Assembly (NCBI RefSeq): GCF_000952685.1
Contig: NZ_JYHV01000037.1
Coordinates: 1 to 64,000, forward strand
Direction: 5' to 3'
Source: Stutzerimonas stutzeri
GTDB taxonomy: Bacteria; Pseudomonadota; Gammaproteobacteria; Pseudomonadales; Pseudomonadaceae
DNA: 64,000 nucleotides
This document shows positions 7,396-15,726 of the stretch, one piece after another (position 1 is the stretch's first letter; each line of letters opens with the position of its first letter). A program made the position numbers and the translations under genes. The notes beneath the pieces were generated by a model, which saw only the letters and a program-made list of their open reading frames with translations, did no database searches and was not told the origin of the DNA.

Positions 7396-8856
7396 ATGGA
7401 GCATCAAGGCGAATATTTGCGGCAATCGGCCATGCCTTCGGACATGGGCATGGAAGACCACATGCAAATGATGGAGCGCCGCCGCCTCGCCACGCTGTGG
7501 TGCCACTTCGCTAACGCCCTGCTGGGCTTCTGGATCCTCAGCGCGCCCTTCATCTTCGGCTATTCGAACATTGCCAGCACGGATCTGGATCTCGCCCGCC
7601 TGGCCGCCGAGCGCGACGTGCCCGAGGTAGCGACCCGCGCGCTGTTGATGACTTGGAATGATGTGATCAGCGGCGTCCTGATCATTCTGTTCTCGGTCCT
7701 TTCGCTCAAGCGAATCGCCTGGGCGCAATGGGCCAACACGGCAATGGGCCTCTGGTTGATGTTCGCGCCGCTGCTGTTCTGGACCCCGTCGCCAGCCAGC
7801 TACGGCAATGCCCTGTTGGTCGGAGGACTGGTGATTGCCTTCTCGACGCTAGTGCCGATGATGCCCGGAATGAGCATGTCCGGAATGATGCAGAAGGCCG
7901 CGGTCCCGCCGGGCTGGGATTACAATCCCTCGACCTGGCTGCAGCGGTTGCCCATCGCGATCCTCGCGGTCATCGGCATTCTGTTGGCGCGCTATCTGGC
8001 GGCCTACCAACTCGGCCATACGGCGAATGCCTGGGATCCCTTTTTTGGCACTCAGCCCAACGGCACGGAAACCATCATAACCTCCGACATGTCCCGCGCC
8101 TGGCCTGTCTCCGACGCGGGAGTCGGCGTCATGGCCTACATGATCGAGCTGCTGATGGCGGTGATGGGCGACGCTCGTCGCTGGCGCACCATGCCCTGGA
8201 TGGTCGCGGCATTCGGCATTGTGGTGGTGCCGCTTGGCGCGGTGAGCATCTTCTTCATCATTGCCCAGCCGATTTTCATCAATACATGGTGCACCCTGTG
8301 CCTGATCCAGGCGCTGGCCATGTTGGTGATGATGCCCTACGCGCTGGACGAACTGGTTGCCATGGGGCAGTTCCTCAAAGACGCGCGGCGCCGCGGCAAG
8401 CCTTTCTGGAAGACCTTCTTCCAAGGCGACGCCATGGAGGGCGCGCGTGAAGACAATACACCAGAATTCGAGGGCGCCCTTTCAGCCATGATGCTCAAGG
8501 GGCTCCGCGGCGTGAATCTGCCATGGGGCCTGGCGCTGCTCTGTGTCCTCGGTGTCTGGCTGATGTGCACTCGCCTGATCTTCGGCACCGAAGGGGCGAT
8601 GGCCAACAGCGACCACCTGATGGGCTCGCTGCTGATCACCGTCTCGGTGCTGGCGTTCGCCGAGGTGGCGCGGCCGCTGCGCTTTCTCAACCTGCCGATC
8701 GGTGCCTGGCTACTGGCCTCCCCCGCCTTGCTCGACGGCGCCGGGTTCGCCGCCACCCTGGGCAGCCTGATCGCCGGCGCGCTGGTGATCGGCCTGAGCC
8801 TGCCGCGTGGCCCGATCAATCATCGCTATGCCGGCTGGAACGCACTGTTGCGATAG
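7396..8856 (+). CDS. SPW-repeat / vitamin K epoxide reductase family membrane protein
   Basis: 486 aa with roughly ten membrane segments. Residues about 35-155 and 385-480 carry SPW-type repeats (ILSAPFIFGYS, WLMFAPLLFW, WLLASPALLDG). The middle, about 185-330, resembles VKOR, with the Trp-Cys299-Thr-Leu-Cys302 motif of the active-site helix (INTWCTLCLIQALAML). The start is the ATG after GAGGAGAGG; earlier in-frame codons lack a ribosome site. The N-terminus is Met-rich (AMPSDMGMEDHMQMM). The SDR gene follows after 33 bp, so they form an operon. The VKOR loop cysteine pair is not evident, so disulfide-forming activity is uncertain. Confidence 0.82.
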   Translation: MEHQGEYLRQSAMPSDMGMEDHMQMMERRRLATLWCHFANALLGFWILSAPFIFGYSNIASTDLDLARLAAERDVPEVATRALLMTWNDVISGVLIILFSVLSLKRIAWAQWANTAMGLWLMFAPLLFWTPSPASYGNALLVGGLVIAFSTLVPMMPGMSMSGMMQKAAVPPGWDYNPSTWLQRLPIAILAVIGILLARYLAAYQLGHTANAWDPFFGTQPNGTETIITSDMSRAWPVSDAGVGVMAYMIELLMAVMGDARRWRTMPWMVAAFGIVVVPLGAVSIFFIIAQPIFINTWCTLCLIQALAMLVMMPYALDELVAMGQFLKDARRRGKPFWKTFFQGDAMEGAREDNTPEFEGALSAMMLKGLRGVNLPWGLALLCVLGVWLMCTRLIFGTEGAMANSDHLMGSLLITVSVLAFAEVARPLRFLNLPIGAWLLASPALLDGAGFAATLGSLIAGALVIGLSLPRGPINHRYAGWNALLR

Positions 8857-8889
8857 TGCCAGCCAGCCTCTTAGAAAAGGAGTCCGGAG

Positions 8890-9888
8890 ATGACCGACCG
8901 CGAACAGACCGCCGTGATTTGTGGCGGCACCGCCGGTGTGGGGCGGGCAACGGCGCACGCGCTGGCCCAGGCGGGTTACCGAGTCGCCGTGATCGCACGC
9001 GGCGAGCAGGGCTTGGCCGATACCCGCAGCGAGCTGGAAGCGTCCGGCGCAAAGGTTCTGGCGATCGCCGCGGATGTGGCTGACGCAGAAGCGATCGATC
9101 GTGCGGCCGAGCGGATCGAAAAAGAGCTGGGTCCGATCGAGATCTGGGTCAACGCGGCGATGGCGACGGTGTTCGGCCCGGTGAACAAGATCAGCGCGGC
9201 GGAATTCAAGCGTGTGACCGAGGTGACCTACCTGGGCTTCGTCCACGGCACGCTGGCGGCGCTGCGCTACATGGAGTCGCGCAACCGCGGCACCATCGTT
9301 CAGGTGGGCTCGGCATTGTCCTACCGGGCGATTCCATTGCAGTCGGCCTATTGCGCCGCTAAATTCGCGATTCGCGGTTTCACCGATTCGCTGCGTTGCG
9401 AACTGATCCATACCAACAGCCGGGTGCGGTTGACCATGGTTCAGTTGCCGGCACACAACACACCGCAGTTCGACTGGTCGCGCAACAAGATGCAGAAGCG
9501 GCCACAGCCGGTCCCGCCGATCCATACGCCAGAGGTCGCCGCACGCGCGATCGTCCGCGCGGCAACCGATGCGCCGCGCGAGCTATGGCTCGGCCGCGCC
9601 TCGTTCCAGGCGATCATCGGTAACATGTTCATGCCCGGCCTGCTCGACCGGATGATGGCCAAGCAAGCCTGGAGCGGACAGATGACCGACGAACCGGCCA
9701 GCGACGAGCAGCCGGACAATCTATTCCAGCCGGTGGAAGGCTTGCACCGCACCGAAGGCCGCTTCGGCGCTCAGGCCAAACACAAAGCGCTGGGCCTGAG
9801 TTCCGAGACGGTCGGCAAGCTGGCCGCGGCCGGACTGGCGGTGACGGGCATGATCGTCATCGCGGTCGTGGCGGCCATCGCCGGTTGA
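8890..9888 (+). CDS. SDR-family oxidoreductase with C-terminal membrane anchor
   Basis: 332 aa classical short-chain dehydrogenase. The cofactor loop is GGTAGVGRA at 12-20. The catalytic residues fit Ser141 (QVGSALSYRA), Tyr154 and Lys158 (SAYCAAKFA). After the catalytic domain a linker leads to a hydrophobic C-terminal helix (about 308-332), suggesting membrane attachment, which fits co-transcription with the membrane protein upstream. An AAAAGGAG ribosome site precedes the ATG. Substrate unknown. Confidence 0.88.
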   Translation: MTDREQTAVICGGTAGVGRATAHALAQAGYRVAVIARGEQGLADTRSELEASGAKVLAIAADVADAEAIDRAAERIEKELGPIEIWVNAAMATVFGPVNKISAAEFKRVTEVTYLGFVHGTLAALRYMESRNRGTIVQVGSALSYRAIPLQSAYCAAKFAIRGFTDSLRCELIHTNSRVRLTMVQLPAHNTPQFDWSRNKMQKRPQPVPPIHTPEVAARAIVRAATDAPRELWLGRASFQAIIGNMFMPGLLDRMMAKQAWSGQMTDEPASDEQPDNLFQPVEGLHRTEGRFGAQAKHKALGLSSETVGKLAAAGLAVTGMIVIAVVAAIAG

Positions 9889-9894
9889 CCCATT

Positions 9895-10524
9895 TCAGCC
9901 CTGATGCTGCGGCGTGCCCAGTTCCTGCCGCGCCTGGCGTACCACCGAGAAGCCCGCCGACAGTGCCAACCCAGCCATGATCAGCGCCACGATGAGGTCG
10001 GGCCAACCCGAACCCGTACCGAAAACGCCTGCCGCGGCGATCATCACCGCGATGTTGCCCAGCGCATCATTGCGGCTGCACAGCCAGACCGAGCGCATGT
10101 TCGAATCGCCCTCGCGAAACGCATAGAGCATTAGCGCCACAACAACGTTTGCAACCAGCGCCAGCGCGCCGATGACGCCCATGGTCAGCGGTTCCGGCAC
10201 CACGTCGGCGTAGGCGGACCAGCCAGCGCGACCCAACACGAACACACCGAATGCCAGCATCGACAGGCCTTTGACCATGGCTGCACGCGAGCGCCAGACG
10301 AGCCCCATCGACAACACCACCAGGGTGATGCCGTAGTTGGCGGCGTCGCCGGCGAAGTCGATGGCGTCGGCCAGCAGCGAGACCGAGCCCGCCCGTAGAC
10401 CGCTGACGATCTCCACGACGAACATCGCCAGATTGATTGCCAGCGCTATCCATAGTGCTTTGCGGAAACCGGGGCTCACCGCCGGGCTCGTGCCGCAGCC
10501 GGAATCACAGCATTTCGACGACAT
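9895..10524 (-). CDS. CDF-family metal cation transporter (short form)
   Basis: 209 aa with six membrane segments and almost no cytoplasmic C-terminal domain, shorter than the usual 300 aa of CDF exporters. TM2 carries an acidic motif (LADAIDFAGDAAN; Asp53, Asp56, Asp60) and TM5 has NDALGN, the expected metal-site positions. The N-terminus is Cys-rich (SSKCCDSGCG), a possible soft-metal site. Start at MSSKCC; the longer frame would run across the operator. It is divergent from a CadR/PbrR-like regulator whose operator lies in its promoter, so heavy-metal (Cd, Pb, Zn or Co) efflux is the likely job. Confidence 0.87.
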   Translation of the reverse strand: MSSKCCDSGCGTSPAVSPGFRKALWIALAINLAMFVVEIVSGLRAGSVSLLADAIDFAGDAANYGITLVVLSMGLVWRSRAAMVKGLSMLAFGVFVLGRAGWSAYADVVPEPLTMGVIGALALVANVVVALMLYAFREGDSNMRSVWLCSRNDALGNIAVMIAAAGVFGTGSGWPDLIVALIMAGLALSAGFSVVRQARQELGTPQHQG

Positions 10525-10555
10525 GGTTTGCCCTCCTCGTTTATATTCGAAACCT

Positions 10556-10586
10556 ATTGCACACCCTGGAGCAGCTCCAGGGTCAA
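10556..10586 (-). promoter_or_regulatory. MerR-type promoter/operator of the CDF transporter
   Basis: On the minus strand -35 TTGACC (10586-10581) and -10 TGCAAT (10561-10556) are separated by 19 bp, the overlong spacer typical of MerR-activated promoters. A perfect 21-bp dyad, ACCCTGGAGC plus its mirror around A10573 (10563-10583), fills the spacer. Its outer bases resemble known CadR/PbrR/ZntR operators (ACCCT...AGGGT). Confidence 0.82.
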
Positions 10587-10606
10587 GTCTGAATACGGGA
10601 GCGATC

Positions 10607-11032
10607 ATGCGTATAGGCCAATTGAGCGCAGCCGCGGGGGTGGATGTCGAGACGATCCGCTATTACGAAAAAATCGGAGTGATGCCCGCTCCGAAACGGG
10701 GCGCCAACGGCTATCGCGCCTACACGACAAAACAGCTGACGCAGCTGGTGTTCATTCGCCATTGCCGAGCGCTGGACATCGGCCTCGCCGAAATTCGGCG
10801 ACTGCTTGCATTCTCCGACCACCCCGAGGCTGACTGCGGCGACATCAACCTGCTGATCGACGAACAACTCGAACGTGTCCGTGCGCGTCTGGATAGCCTT
10901 CGCGGACTGGAGCGCCAGTTGCAGCAATTGCGCAGCTGCTGCAGCGGTAATCAACCGGCGGGCGACTGCGGGATCCTCAACGAGCTGGCCAGCGCCCGGA
11001 TGGATGAAGGCCAACACCCGTCCGACCGCTAG
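10607..11032 (+). CDS. MerR-family heavy-metal-responsive regulator (CadR/PbrR-like)
   Basis: 141 aa. The N-terminal winged helix is typical (MRIGQLSAAAGVDVETIRYY), followed by a dimerisation helix. Cysteines at 77 (ADCGDI), 111-112 (RSCCSG) and 121 (GDCGIL) match the Cys77/Cys112/Cys119 set that binds Cd or Pb in CadR/PbrR proteins; the acidic-His tail of some CadR is missing. A GGGAG ribosome site precedes the ATG. Divergent from the CDF transporter, whose 19-bp-spacer promoter it should activate. Confidence 0.92.
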   Translation: MRIGQLSAAAGVDVETIRYYEKIGVMPAPKRGANGYRAYTTKQLTQLVFIRHCRALDIGLAEIRRLLAFSDHPEADCGDINLLIDEQLERVRARLDSLRGLERQLQQLRSCCSGNQPAGDCGILNELASARMDEGQHPSDR

Positions 11033-11173
11033 AACCCTCTCTGCCGTCGATCACTCGCCCTTGCCGCCGGCGCGATATCGCATGGGTCCCCTCCGTCGTG
11101 GGTCCTGCGTGGATCCGCTTGGCGAGGCGAAGCGGCAGAGATAACCTGCGCCCTTTTGTCGCGAGCTCGCCCG

Positions 11174-11944
11174 ATGCCCTTGTTCGACCTGTTGCTGCTG
11201 ATTGCCGCCGGTTTCGCCGCCGGCGGAATGAACGCCCTCGCCGGCGGCGGCACCTTCTTCTCGTTCCCGGCGCTACTGGCCACCGGCTTGCCGCCGGTAA
11301 CAGCCAATGCGACCAATGCCGTGGCGCTGTGGCCGGCCAGTCTCGCCGGTGCCTGGGCGGCACGCTCGGCATTACGACCGCTGGGTCGTTACCTGATCCC
11401 GCTGCTGCTGGCGGGACTGATCGGCGGCTTACTCGGTGGTCTGTTGCTGCTCGCCAGCGGCGATGACGTGTTCAGCCTGCTGATCCCTTGGTTATTGCTC
11501 GCCGCTACCGCCCTCTTCGCCGCTAGTCCCTGGCTGAGCCGCTGGCTGGCGGCACGCCGCAAGGACGACAGTGCAATACCGCCGCATGCGCCTGCATCAT
11601 TGGCGGCACATGGATTGGTGTCCATCTACGGCGGCTATTTCGGCGCGGGCATGGGCATTCTGCAGCTGGCGGCCTTTTCCATCGAAGGCCACCAATTGGT
11701 TCGCGCCAACGCGCTGAAGAACCTTATCTCGGCGGTCATCTACAGCGTCGCCACGGCCACCTTCATCATTGCTGGACGGGTGAGCGGTTACGAACTGGCA
11801 ATCCTGCTGATCGGTACCACGCTTGGAGGCTATACCGGCGGTGCGCTGAGCAAGAAGCTGCCAGCCACCTGGCTACGCGCCTTCGTCATTGGGGTCGGCA
11901 GTGCCATGACACTGTATTATTTCCAGGCCACATATTGGCGTTGA
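11174..11944 (+). CDS. TSUP (TauE/SafE) family sulfite/sulfonate exporter-like permease
   Basis: 256 aa with about eight membrane helices in two related halves; family-typical glycine-rich motifs are GGMNALAGGGTFFSFPALL near the start and SIYGGYFGAGMGI in the second half. Members move small sulfur or carboxylate anions across the inner membrane. Start at MPLFDLLLL; an upstream TTG at 11156 is possible. No sulfur genes adjoin, so the substrate is open. A hairpin (11959-11983) follows. Confidence 0.88.
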   Translation: MPLFDLLLLIAAGFAAGGMNALAGGGTFFSFPALLATGLPPVTANATNAVALWPASLAGAWAARSALRPLGRYLIPLLLAGLIGGLLGGLLLLASGDDVFSLLIPWLLLAATALFAASPWLSRWLAARRKDDSAIPPHAPASLAAHGLVSIYGGYFGAGMGILQLAAFSIEGHQLVRANALKNLISAVIYSVATATFIIAGRVSGYELAILLIGTTLGGYTGGALSKKLPATWLRAFVIGVGSAMTLYYFQATYWR

Positions 11945-11958
11945 GCGGCGCATAGCCC

Positions 11959-11983
11959 GGGCGGCTTATGGCTAATGCCGCCC
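11959..11983. repeat. hairpin between the TSUP gene and xseB
   Basis: GGGCGGC (11959-11965) pairs exactly with GCCGCCC (11977-11983) over an 11-nt loop; no T-tract follows. It may weakly terminate or stabilise the upstream message. Confidence 0.45.
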
Positions 11984-12036
11984 AGCTCTGCTAGTGTCGC
12001 GCCCGTTTCAGAGCAGCCGCACAGACAGGTTCCGCC

Positions 12037-12279
12037 ATGGCCCGCAAGAAAGTCGCCCTCGATTTCGAACAATCCCTCGCCGAGCTCCAGCAGTTGGTCG
12101 AGCGCCTGGAAAGCGGCGAGCTGTCGCTGGAGGATTCGCTGACCTGCTTCGAGCAAGGCATCGGCCTGACCCGTGACTGCCAGGCGGCGCTAAGCCAAGC
12201 TGAGCAGAAGGTACAGATCCTGCTCGAGCGTGACGGCAAACTGCAGGAAGCCCCCTTCGAGGTGGATCCCGACGCATGA
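12037..12279 (+). CDS. xseB: exodeoxyribonuclease VII small subunit
   Basis: 80 aa, the standard size. XseB wraps the large subunit XseA of the nuclease that degrades single-stranded DNA. Typical sequence [20 protein letters not shown] and [12 protein letters not shown]. It overlaps ispA by four bases (ATGA), starting the conserved xseB-ispA-dxs cluster. xseA is elsewhere, as usual. Confidence 0.96.
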   Translation: MARKKVALDFEQSLAELQQLVERLESGELSLEDSLTCFEQGIGLTRDCQAALSQAEQKVQILLERDGKLQEAPFEVDPDA

Positions 12280-13163
12280 TCGGCGACTATCAGCAACGCT
12301 GCCAGAAGCGCGTCGACAGCTGCCTCGATACGCTTTTCACCCCGCCCCGCCACGAACTCGAACGCCTCTACCAGGCCATGCGCTACAGCGTCATGAACGG
12401 CGGTAAGCGCGTGCGCCCGCTGCTGGTCTATGCCGCCTGCGAGGCGCTCGAAGGGGACAGCGCGCAAGCCGATGGCGCCGCCTGCGCCGTCGAACTGATC
12501 CATGCCTATTCGCTGGTCCACGACGACCTGCCGGCCATGGACGATGATGACCTGCGTCGCGGCCAACCGACTACGCACAAGGCTTTCGACGAAGCCTGCG
12601 CGATCCTCGCCGGCGACGGCCTGCAAAGCCTGGCCTTCGAAGCACTGGCCACCGAAGCGCGCAACCCTGCGGATCCGGCGCTTCGCCTGGAAATGCTCGT
12701 CAATCTCGCGCGCGCCGCAGGCCCGGGCGGCATGGTTGGCGGACAGGCCATCGACCTCGGCTCGGTTGGCGTCAAACTCGACCGCGAAGCGTTGGAGCTG
12801 ATGCACCGGCACAAGACCGGCGCCCTGATCGAAGCCAGCGTGCGTCTCGGCGCCTTGGCCAGCGGGCGAGCAGATGCCGAAAGGCTGGCCGCTCTGCAAC
12901 GGTATGCACAGGCGATCGGCCTGGCCTTCCAGGTGCAGGACGACATCCTCGACGTGGAAAGCGACACCGCCACGCTCGGCAAGCATCAGGGTGCCGATAT
13001 CGCGCGTGACAAGCCCACCTATCCGGCACTGCTAGGGATGGATGAGGCCAAGGCCTACGCGTTGGAGCTGCGAGATATGGCGCTCGAGGCCGTCGTCGCC
13101 TTCGGCACCGCCGCGGAGCCTTTGCGCCAGTTGGCCCGTTTCATTGTCGAACGTCGAAGCTGA
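12276..13163 (+). CDS. ispA: (2E,6E)-farnesyl diphosphate synthase
   Basis: 295 aa trans-prenyltransferase; it condenses IPP with DMAPP and GPP to farnesyl diphosphate for quinones and undecaprenyl carriers. The first Asp-rich motif [10 protein letters not shown] is at 83-92 and the second, DDILD, at 222-226. Both bind Mg-diphosphate. The start overlaps the xseB stop by four bases, indicating translational coupling; dxs follows. Confidence 0.97.
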   Translation: MIGDYQQRCQKRVDSCLDTLFTPPRHELERLYQAMRYSVMNGGKRVRPLLVYAACEALEGDSAQADGAACAVELIHAYSLVHDDLPAMDDDDLRRGQPTTHKAFDEACAILAGDGLQSLAFEALATEARNPADPALRLEMLVNLARAAGPGGMVGGQAIDLGSVGVKLDREALELMHRHKTGALIEASVRLGALASGRADAERLAALQRYAQAIGLAFQVQDDILDVESDTATLGKHQGADIARDKPTYPALLGMDEAKAYALELRDMALEAVVAFGTAAEPLRQLARFIVERRS

Positions 13164-13286
13164 ATCCGCAGCTGCCAGGCCAGGCTGCTTACCCGAGCGG
13201 CGATGACCGTTGATGCCTGGATCATTCTTCTCGTAGTAACCATCAGGTAAACTGCGGCTCTTTTTTCAGCCAAAACGATTCGCCCG

Positions 13287-15191
13287 ATGCCCAAGACGTT
13301 CCATGAGATTCCTCGGGTTCGCCCTACGACGCCCGTTCTTGACCGCGCGGCCACTCCCGAGCAGCTGCGCCGCCTGGGCGAAGCGGAACTCGAAGAACTC
13401 GCCAACGAACTGCGGCAGGAGCTGCTGTACAGCGTGGGCCGGACCGGCGGACACTTCGGTGCCGGGCTCGGTGTAATCGAGCTGACCATCGCGCTGCACT
13501 ACGTCTACGACACGCCGGACGACCGTCTGGTGTGGGACGTCGGCCATCAGGCCTACCCGCACAAGATTCTCACCGGGCGCCGCGAGCGCATGGCCAGCCT
13601 GCGCCAAAAGGATGGCCTCGCCGCCTTCCCACGCCGTAGCGAGAGCGAATACGACACCTTCGGCGTCGGCCATTCCAGCACCTCCATCAGCGCCGCCCTG
13701 GGCATGGCCATCGCCGCGCGCCTGCAGGGCAAGAAGCGCAAGTCCATCGCGGTAATCGGCGACGGCGCACTCACCGCGGGCATGGCGTTCGAAGCGTTGA
13801 ACCACGCGCCGGAAGTCGGCGCCGACATGCTGGTGGTGCTCAACGACAACGACATGTCGATTTCGCGCAACGTCGGCGGCCTGTCCAACTACCTGGCCAA
13901 GATCCTCTCCAGCCGTACCTACTCGAGCATGCGCGAGGGCAGCAAGAAGGTCCTCTCGCGCCTGCCGGGCGCCTGGGAAATCGCCCGCCGCACCGAGGAA
14001 TACGCTAAGGGCATGCTGGTTCCCGGGACGCTGTTCGAAGAGCTGGGCTGGAATTACATCGGCCCCATTGACGGCCACGACCTGCCGACCTTGATCGCGA
14101 CCCTGCGCAATATGCGCGACCTGGCCGGCCCCCAATTCCTGCATGTGGTGACCAAGAAAGGCAAAGGCTTCGCCCCGGCGGAAGTCGACCCCATCACCTG
14201 GCATGCGATCAGCAAACTGGAACCGGTCGGCGCACCTTCAGCCCCGAAGAAGCCCAGCGGCCCGAAGTATTCCAACGTCTTCGGCCAATGGCTGTGCGAC
14301 ATGGCCGCCGCCGATCCGCGTCTGACCGGGATCACCCCGGCGATGAAGGAAGGCTCCGATCTGATCGAGTTCAGTGAACGCTACCCGGATCGGTACTTTG
14401 ACGTCGCCATCGCCGAGCAGCACGCGGTCACCCTAGCCGCCGGCATGGCCTGCGAGGGTGCCAAGCCGGTGGTGGCGATTTACTCGACCTTCCTCCAGCG
14501 CGCCTACGACCAACTGATCCATGACGTTGCGGTACAAAACCTCGACGTACTGTTCGCCATCGACCGCGCCGGCCTGGTCGGCGAAGACGGTCCGACCCAT
14601 GCGGGCAGTTTCGATCTGTCCTATCTGCGCTGCATCCCCGGCATGTTGGTAATGACCCCCAGCGACGAGAACGAGATGCGCCGCATGCTTACCACCGGCT
14701 ATCATTTCGAAGGTCCCGCGGCGGTACGTTACCCGCGCGGCACGGGCCCGAATGCAGCGATCGAGCCCGGACTCGAGCCGCTGGAAATCGGCAAGGGTGT
14801 GGTGCGTCGCCAAGGTGGCAACGGCGAAGGTCGCCGGGTCGCCTTGCTGGTCTTCGGTGTACAGCTGACTGAAGCGCTGCAGGTTGCGGAAGCGCTCGAC
14901 GCCAGCGTCGTCGACATGCGTTTCGTCAAACCACTGGACGCAGCACTGGTACGGCAGATGGCCGACAGCCACGACCTGCTGGTGACCGTTGAGGAGAATT
15001 GCATCATGGGCGGGGCTGGCAGTGCCGTCGGCGAATTCCTCGCCGCCGAAAACCTGCAGAAGCCGATCCTCCATATGGGCCTGCCCGATTACTACGTCGA
15101 GCACGCCAAGCCCGCCGAGATGCTCAAGGAATGCGGCCTCGATGCCGTCGGCATCGAAGCGGCTATCCGCGCGCGACTGGCCCAGCTCTGA
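13287..15191 (+). CDS. dxs: 1-deoxy-D-xylulose-5-phosphate synthase
   Basis: 634 aa, full length. It joins pyruvate and glyceraldehyde 3-phosphate with thiamine diphosphate, the first step of the MEP isoprenoid pathway. Seen: N-terminal [20 protein letters not shown], the ThDP motif starting at [10 protein letters not shown] (about 155), and the pyrimidine-domain [15 protein letters not shown]. It follows ispA by 123 bp and may have its own promoter there. It fits with ispA (same pathway) and thiL (thiamine diphosphate supply) nearby. Confidence 0.98.
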   Translation: MPKTFHEIPRVRPTTPVLDRAATPEQLRRLGEAELEELANELRQELLYSVGRTGGHFGAGLGVIELTIALHYVYDTPDDRLVWDVGHQAYPHKILTGRRERMASLRQKDGLAAFPRRSESEYDTFGVGHSSTSISAALGMAIAARLQGKKRKSIAVIGDGALTAGMAFEALNHAPEVGADMLVVLNDNDMSISRNVGGLSNYLAKILSSRTYSSMREGSKKVLSRLPGAWEIARRTEEYAKGMLVPGTLFEELGWNYIGPIDGHDLPTLIATLRNMRDLAGPQFLHVVTKKGKGFAPAEVDPITWHAISKLEPVGAPSAPKKPSGPKYSNVFGQWLCDMAAADPRLTGITPAMKEGSDLIEFSERYPDRYFDVAIAEQHAVTLAAGMACEGAKPVVAIYSTFLQRAYDQLIHDVAVQNLDVLFAIDRAGLVGEDGPTHAGSFDLSYLRCIPGMLVMTPSDENEMRRMLTTGYHFEGPAAVRYPRGTGPNAAIEPGLEPLEIGKGVVRRQGGNGEGRRVALLVFGVQLTEALQVAEALDASVVDMRFVKPLDAALVRQMADSHDLLVTVEENCIMGGAGSAVGEFLAAENLQKPILHMGLPDYYVEHAKPAEMLKECGLDAVGIEAAIRARLAQL

Positions 15192-15384
15192 GGCTGCTTG
15201 AAGCGGCGCTGAGTTCGTCATCAGACGCCGCCTGAGGCCATCTGCGGCGTAGAGGACGTCTCGGCAATATGGCGAGGTGCGCACGAACTCGCCGTCGCGC
15301 CTGCCCAGCCCCTGCAAATACCTGATCGAACCACGGCAGCCGCCTTCTCGTTGCACAGGACGCGCTCGGCTACGAGTGCTTTGC
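15192..15384. other. intergenic region between dxs and the btuB control region
   Basis: 193 bp with no gene; a short GC-rich inverted segment (GACGCCGC...GCGGCGT) lies just after the dxs stop. No T-tract was seen. Confidence 0.4.
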
Positions 15385-15413
15385 TTGTATTTCTCGGGGA
15401 CAGCCCTTATGGT
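15385..15413 (+). promoter_or_regulatory. candidate sigma-70 promoter of btuB
   Basis: TTGTAT (15385-15390), 17 bp, TATGGT (15408-15413). Neither box is perfect, but the start this predicts (about 15420) lies just before the riboswitch, as required. Confidence 0.35.
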
Positions 15414-15431
15414 TCCCGCGATTTCCAATCC

Positions 15432-15628
15432 GCCCAGGTGTGCGTGACCGCAAGGTCCGCATTAAACGGGAAGCCGGTGCGCTCACATGTGCAAGGCCGG
15501 CGCTGCCCCCGCAACGGTAATCGACCGTGATCCGCTGGATCACCGCCCGCTCAACCGCCACTGTGCATCGCATGGGAAGGCGAGCCGGGTGCGTGTCGAA
15601 AGCCCGGAGACCGGCCTGGCGGATTCGA
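15432..15628 (+). promoter_or_regulatory. cobalamin (adenosylcobalamin) riboswitch
   Basis: The conserved B12-element blocks appear in order: AACGGGAAGCCGGTG (around 15465), the B12 box GCTGCCCCCGCAACGG (around 15500), GCCACTGTGCATCGCATGGG (around 15556), GGAAGGCGAGCCGGGTG, and AGCCCGGAGACCGGCC (around 15602). It lies in the leader of the B12 receptor gene btuB, the standard target, and should turn expression off when cobalamin is plentiful. Boundaries are approximate. Confidence 0.93.
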
Positions 15629-15691
15629 CTGGTGTTGCGGAGGGCAGCACCGTCAAGCGCGGCTGTCTATCCTTGCGCTTGTTCCTGCCCT

Positions 15692-15716
15692 CCTCAAAAG
15701 CGCTGATCTTTTGAGG
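15692..15716 (+). promoter_or_regulatory. ribosome-site-sequestering hairpin below the B12 riboswitch
   Basis: CCTCAAAAG (15692-15700) pairs perfectly with CTTTTGAGG (15708-15716). The 3' arm contains the GAGG ribosome site of btuB, ten bases before the ATG at 15727. This is a plausible expression platform that blocks translation when the aptamer is ligand-bound. Confidence 0.7.
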
Positions 15717-15726
15717 ATTGATTCTG

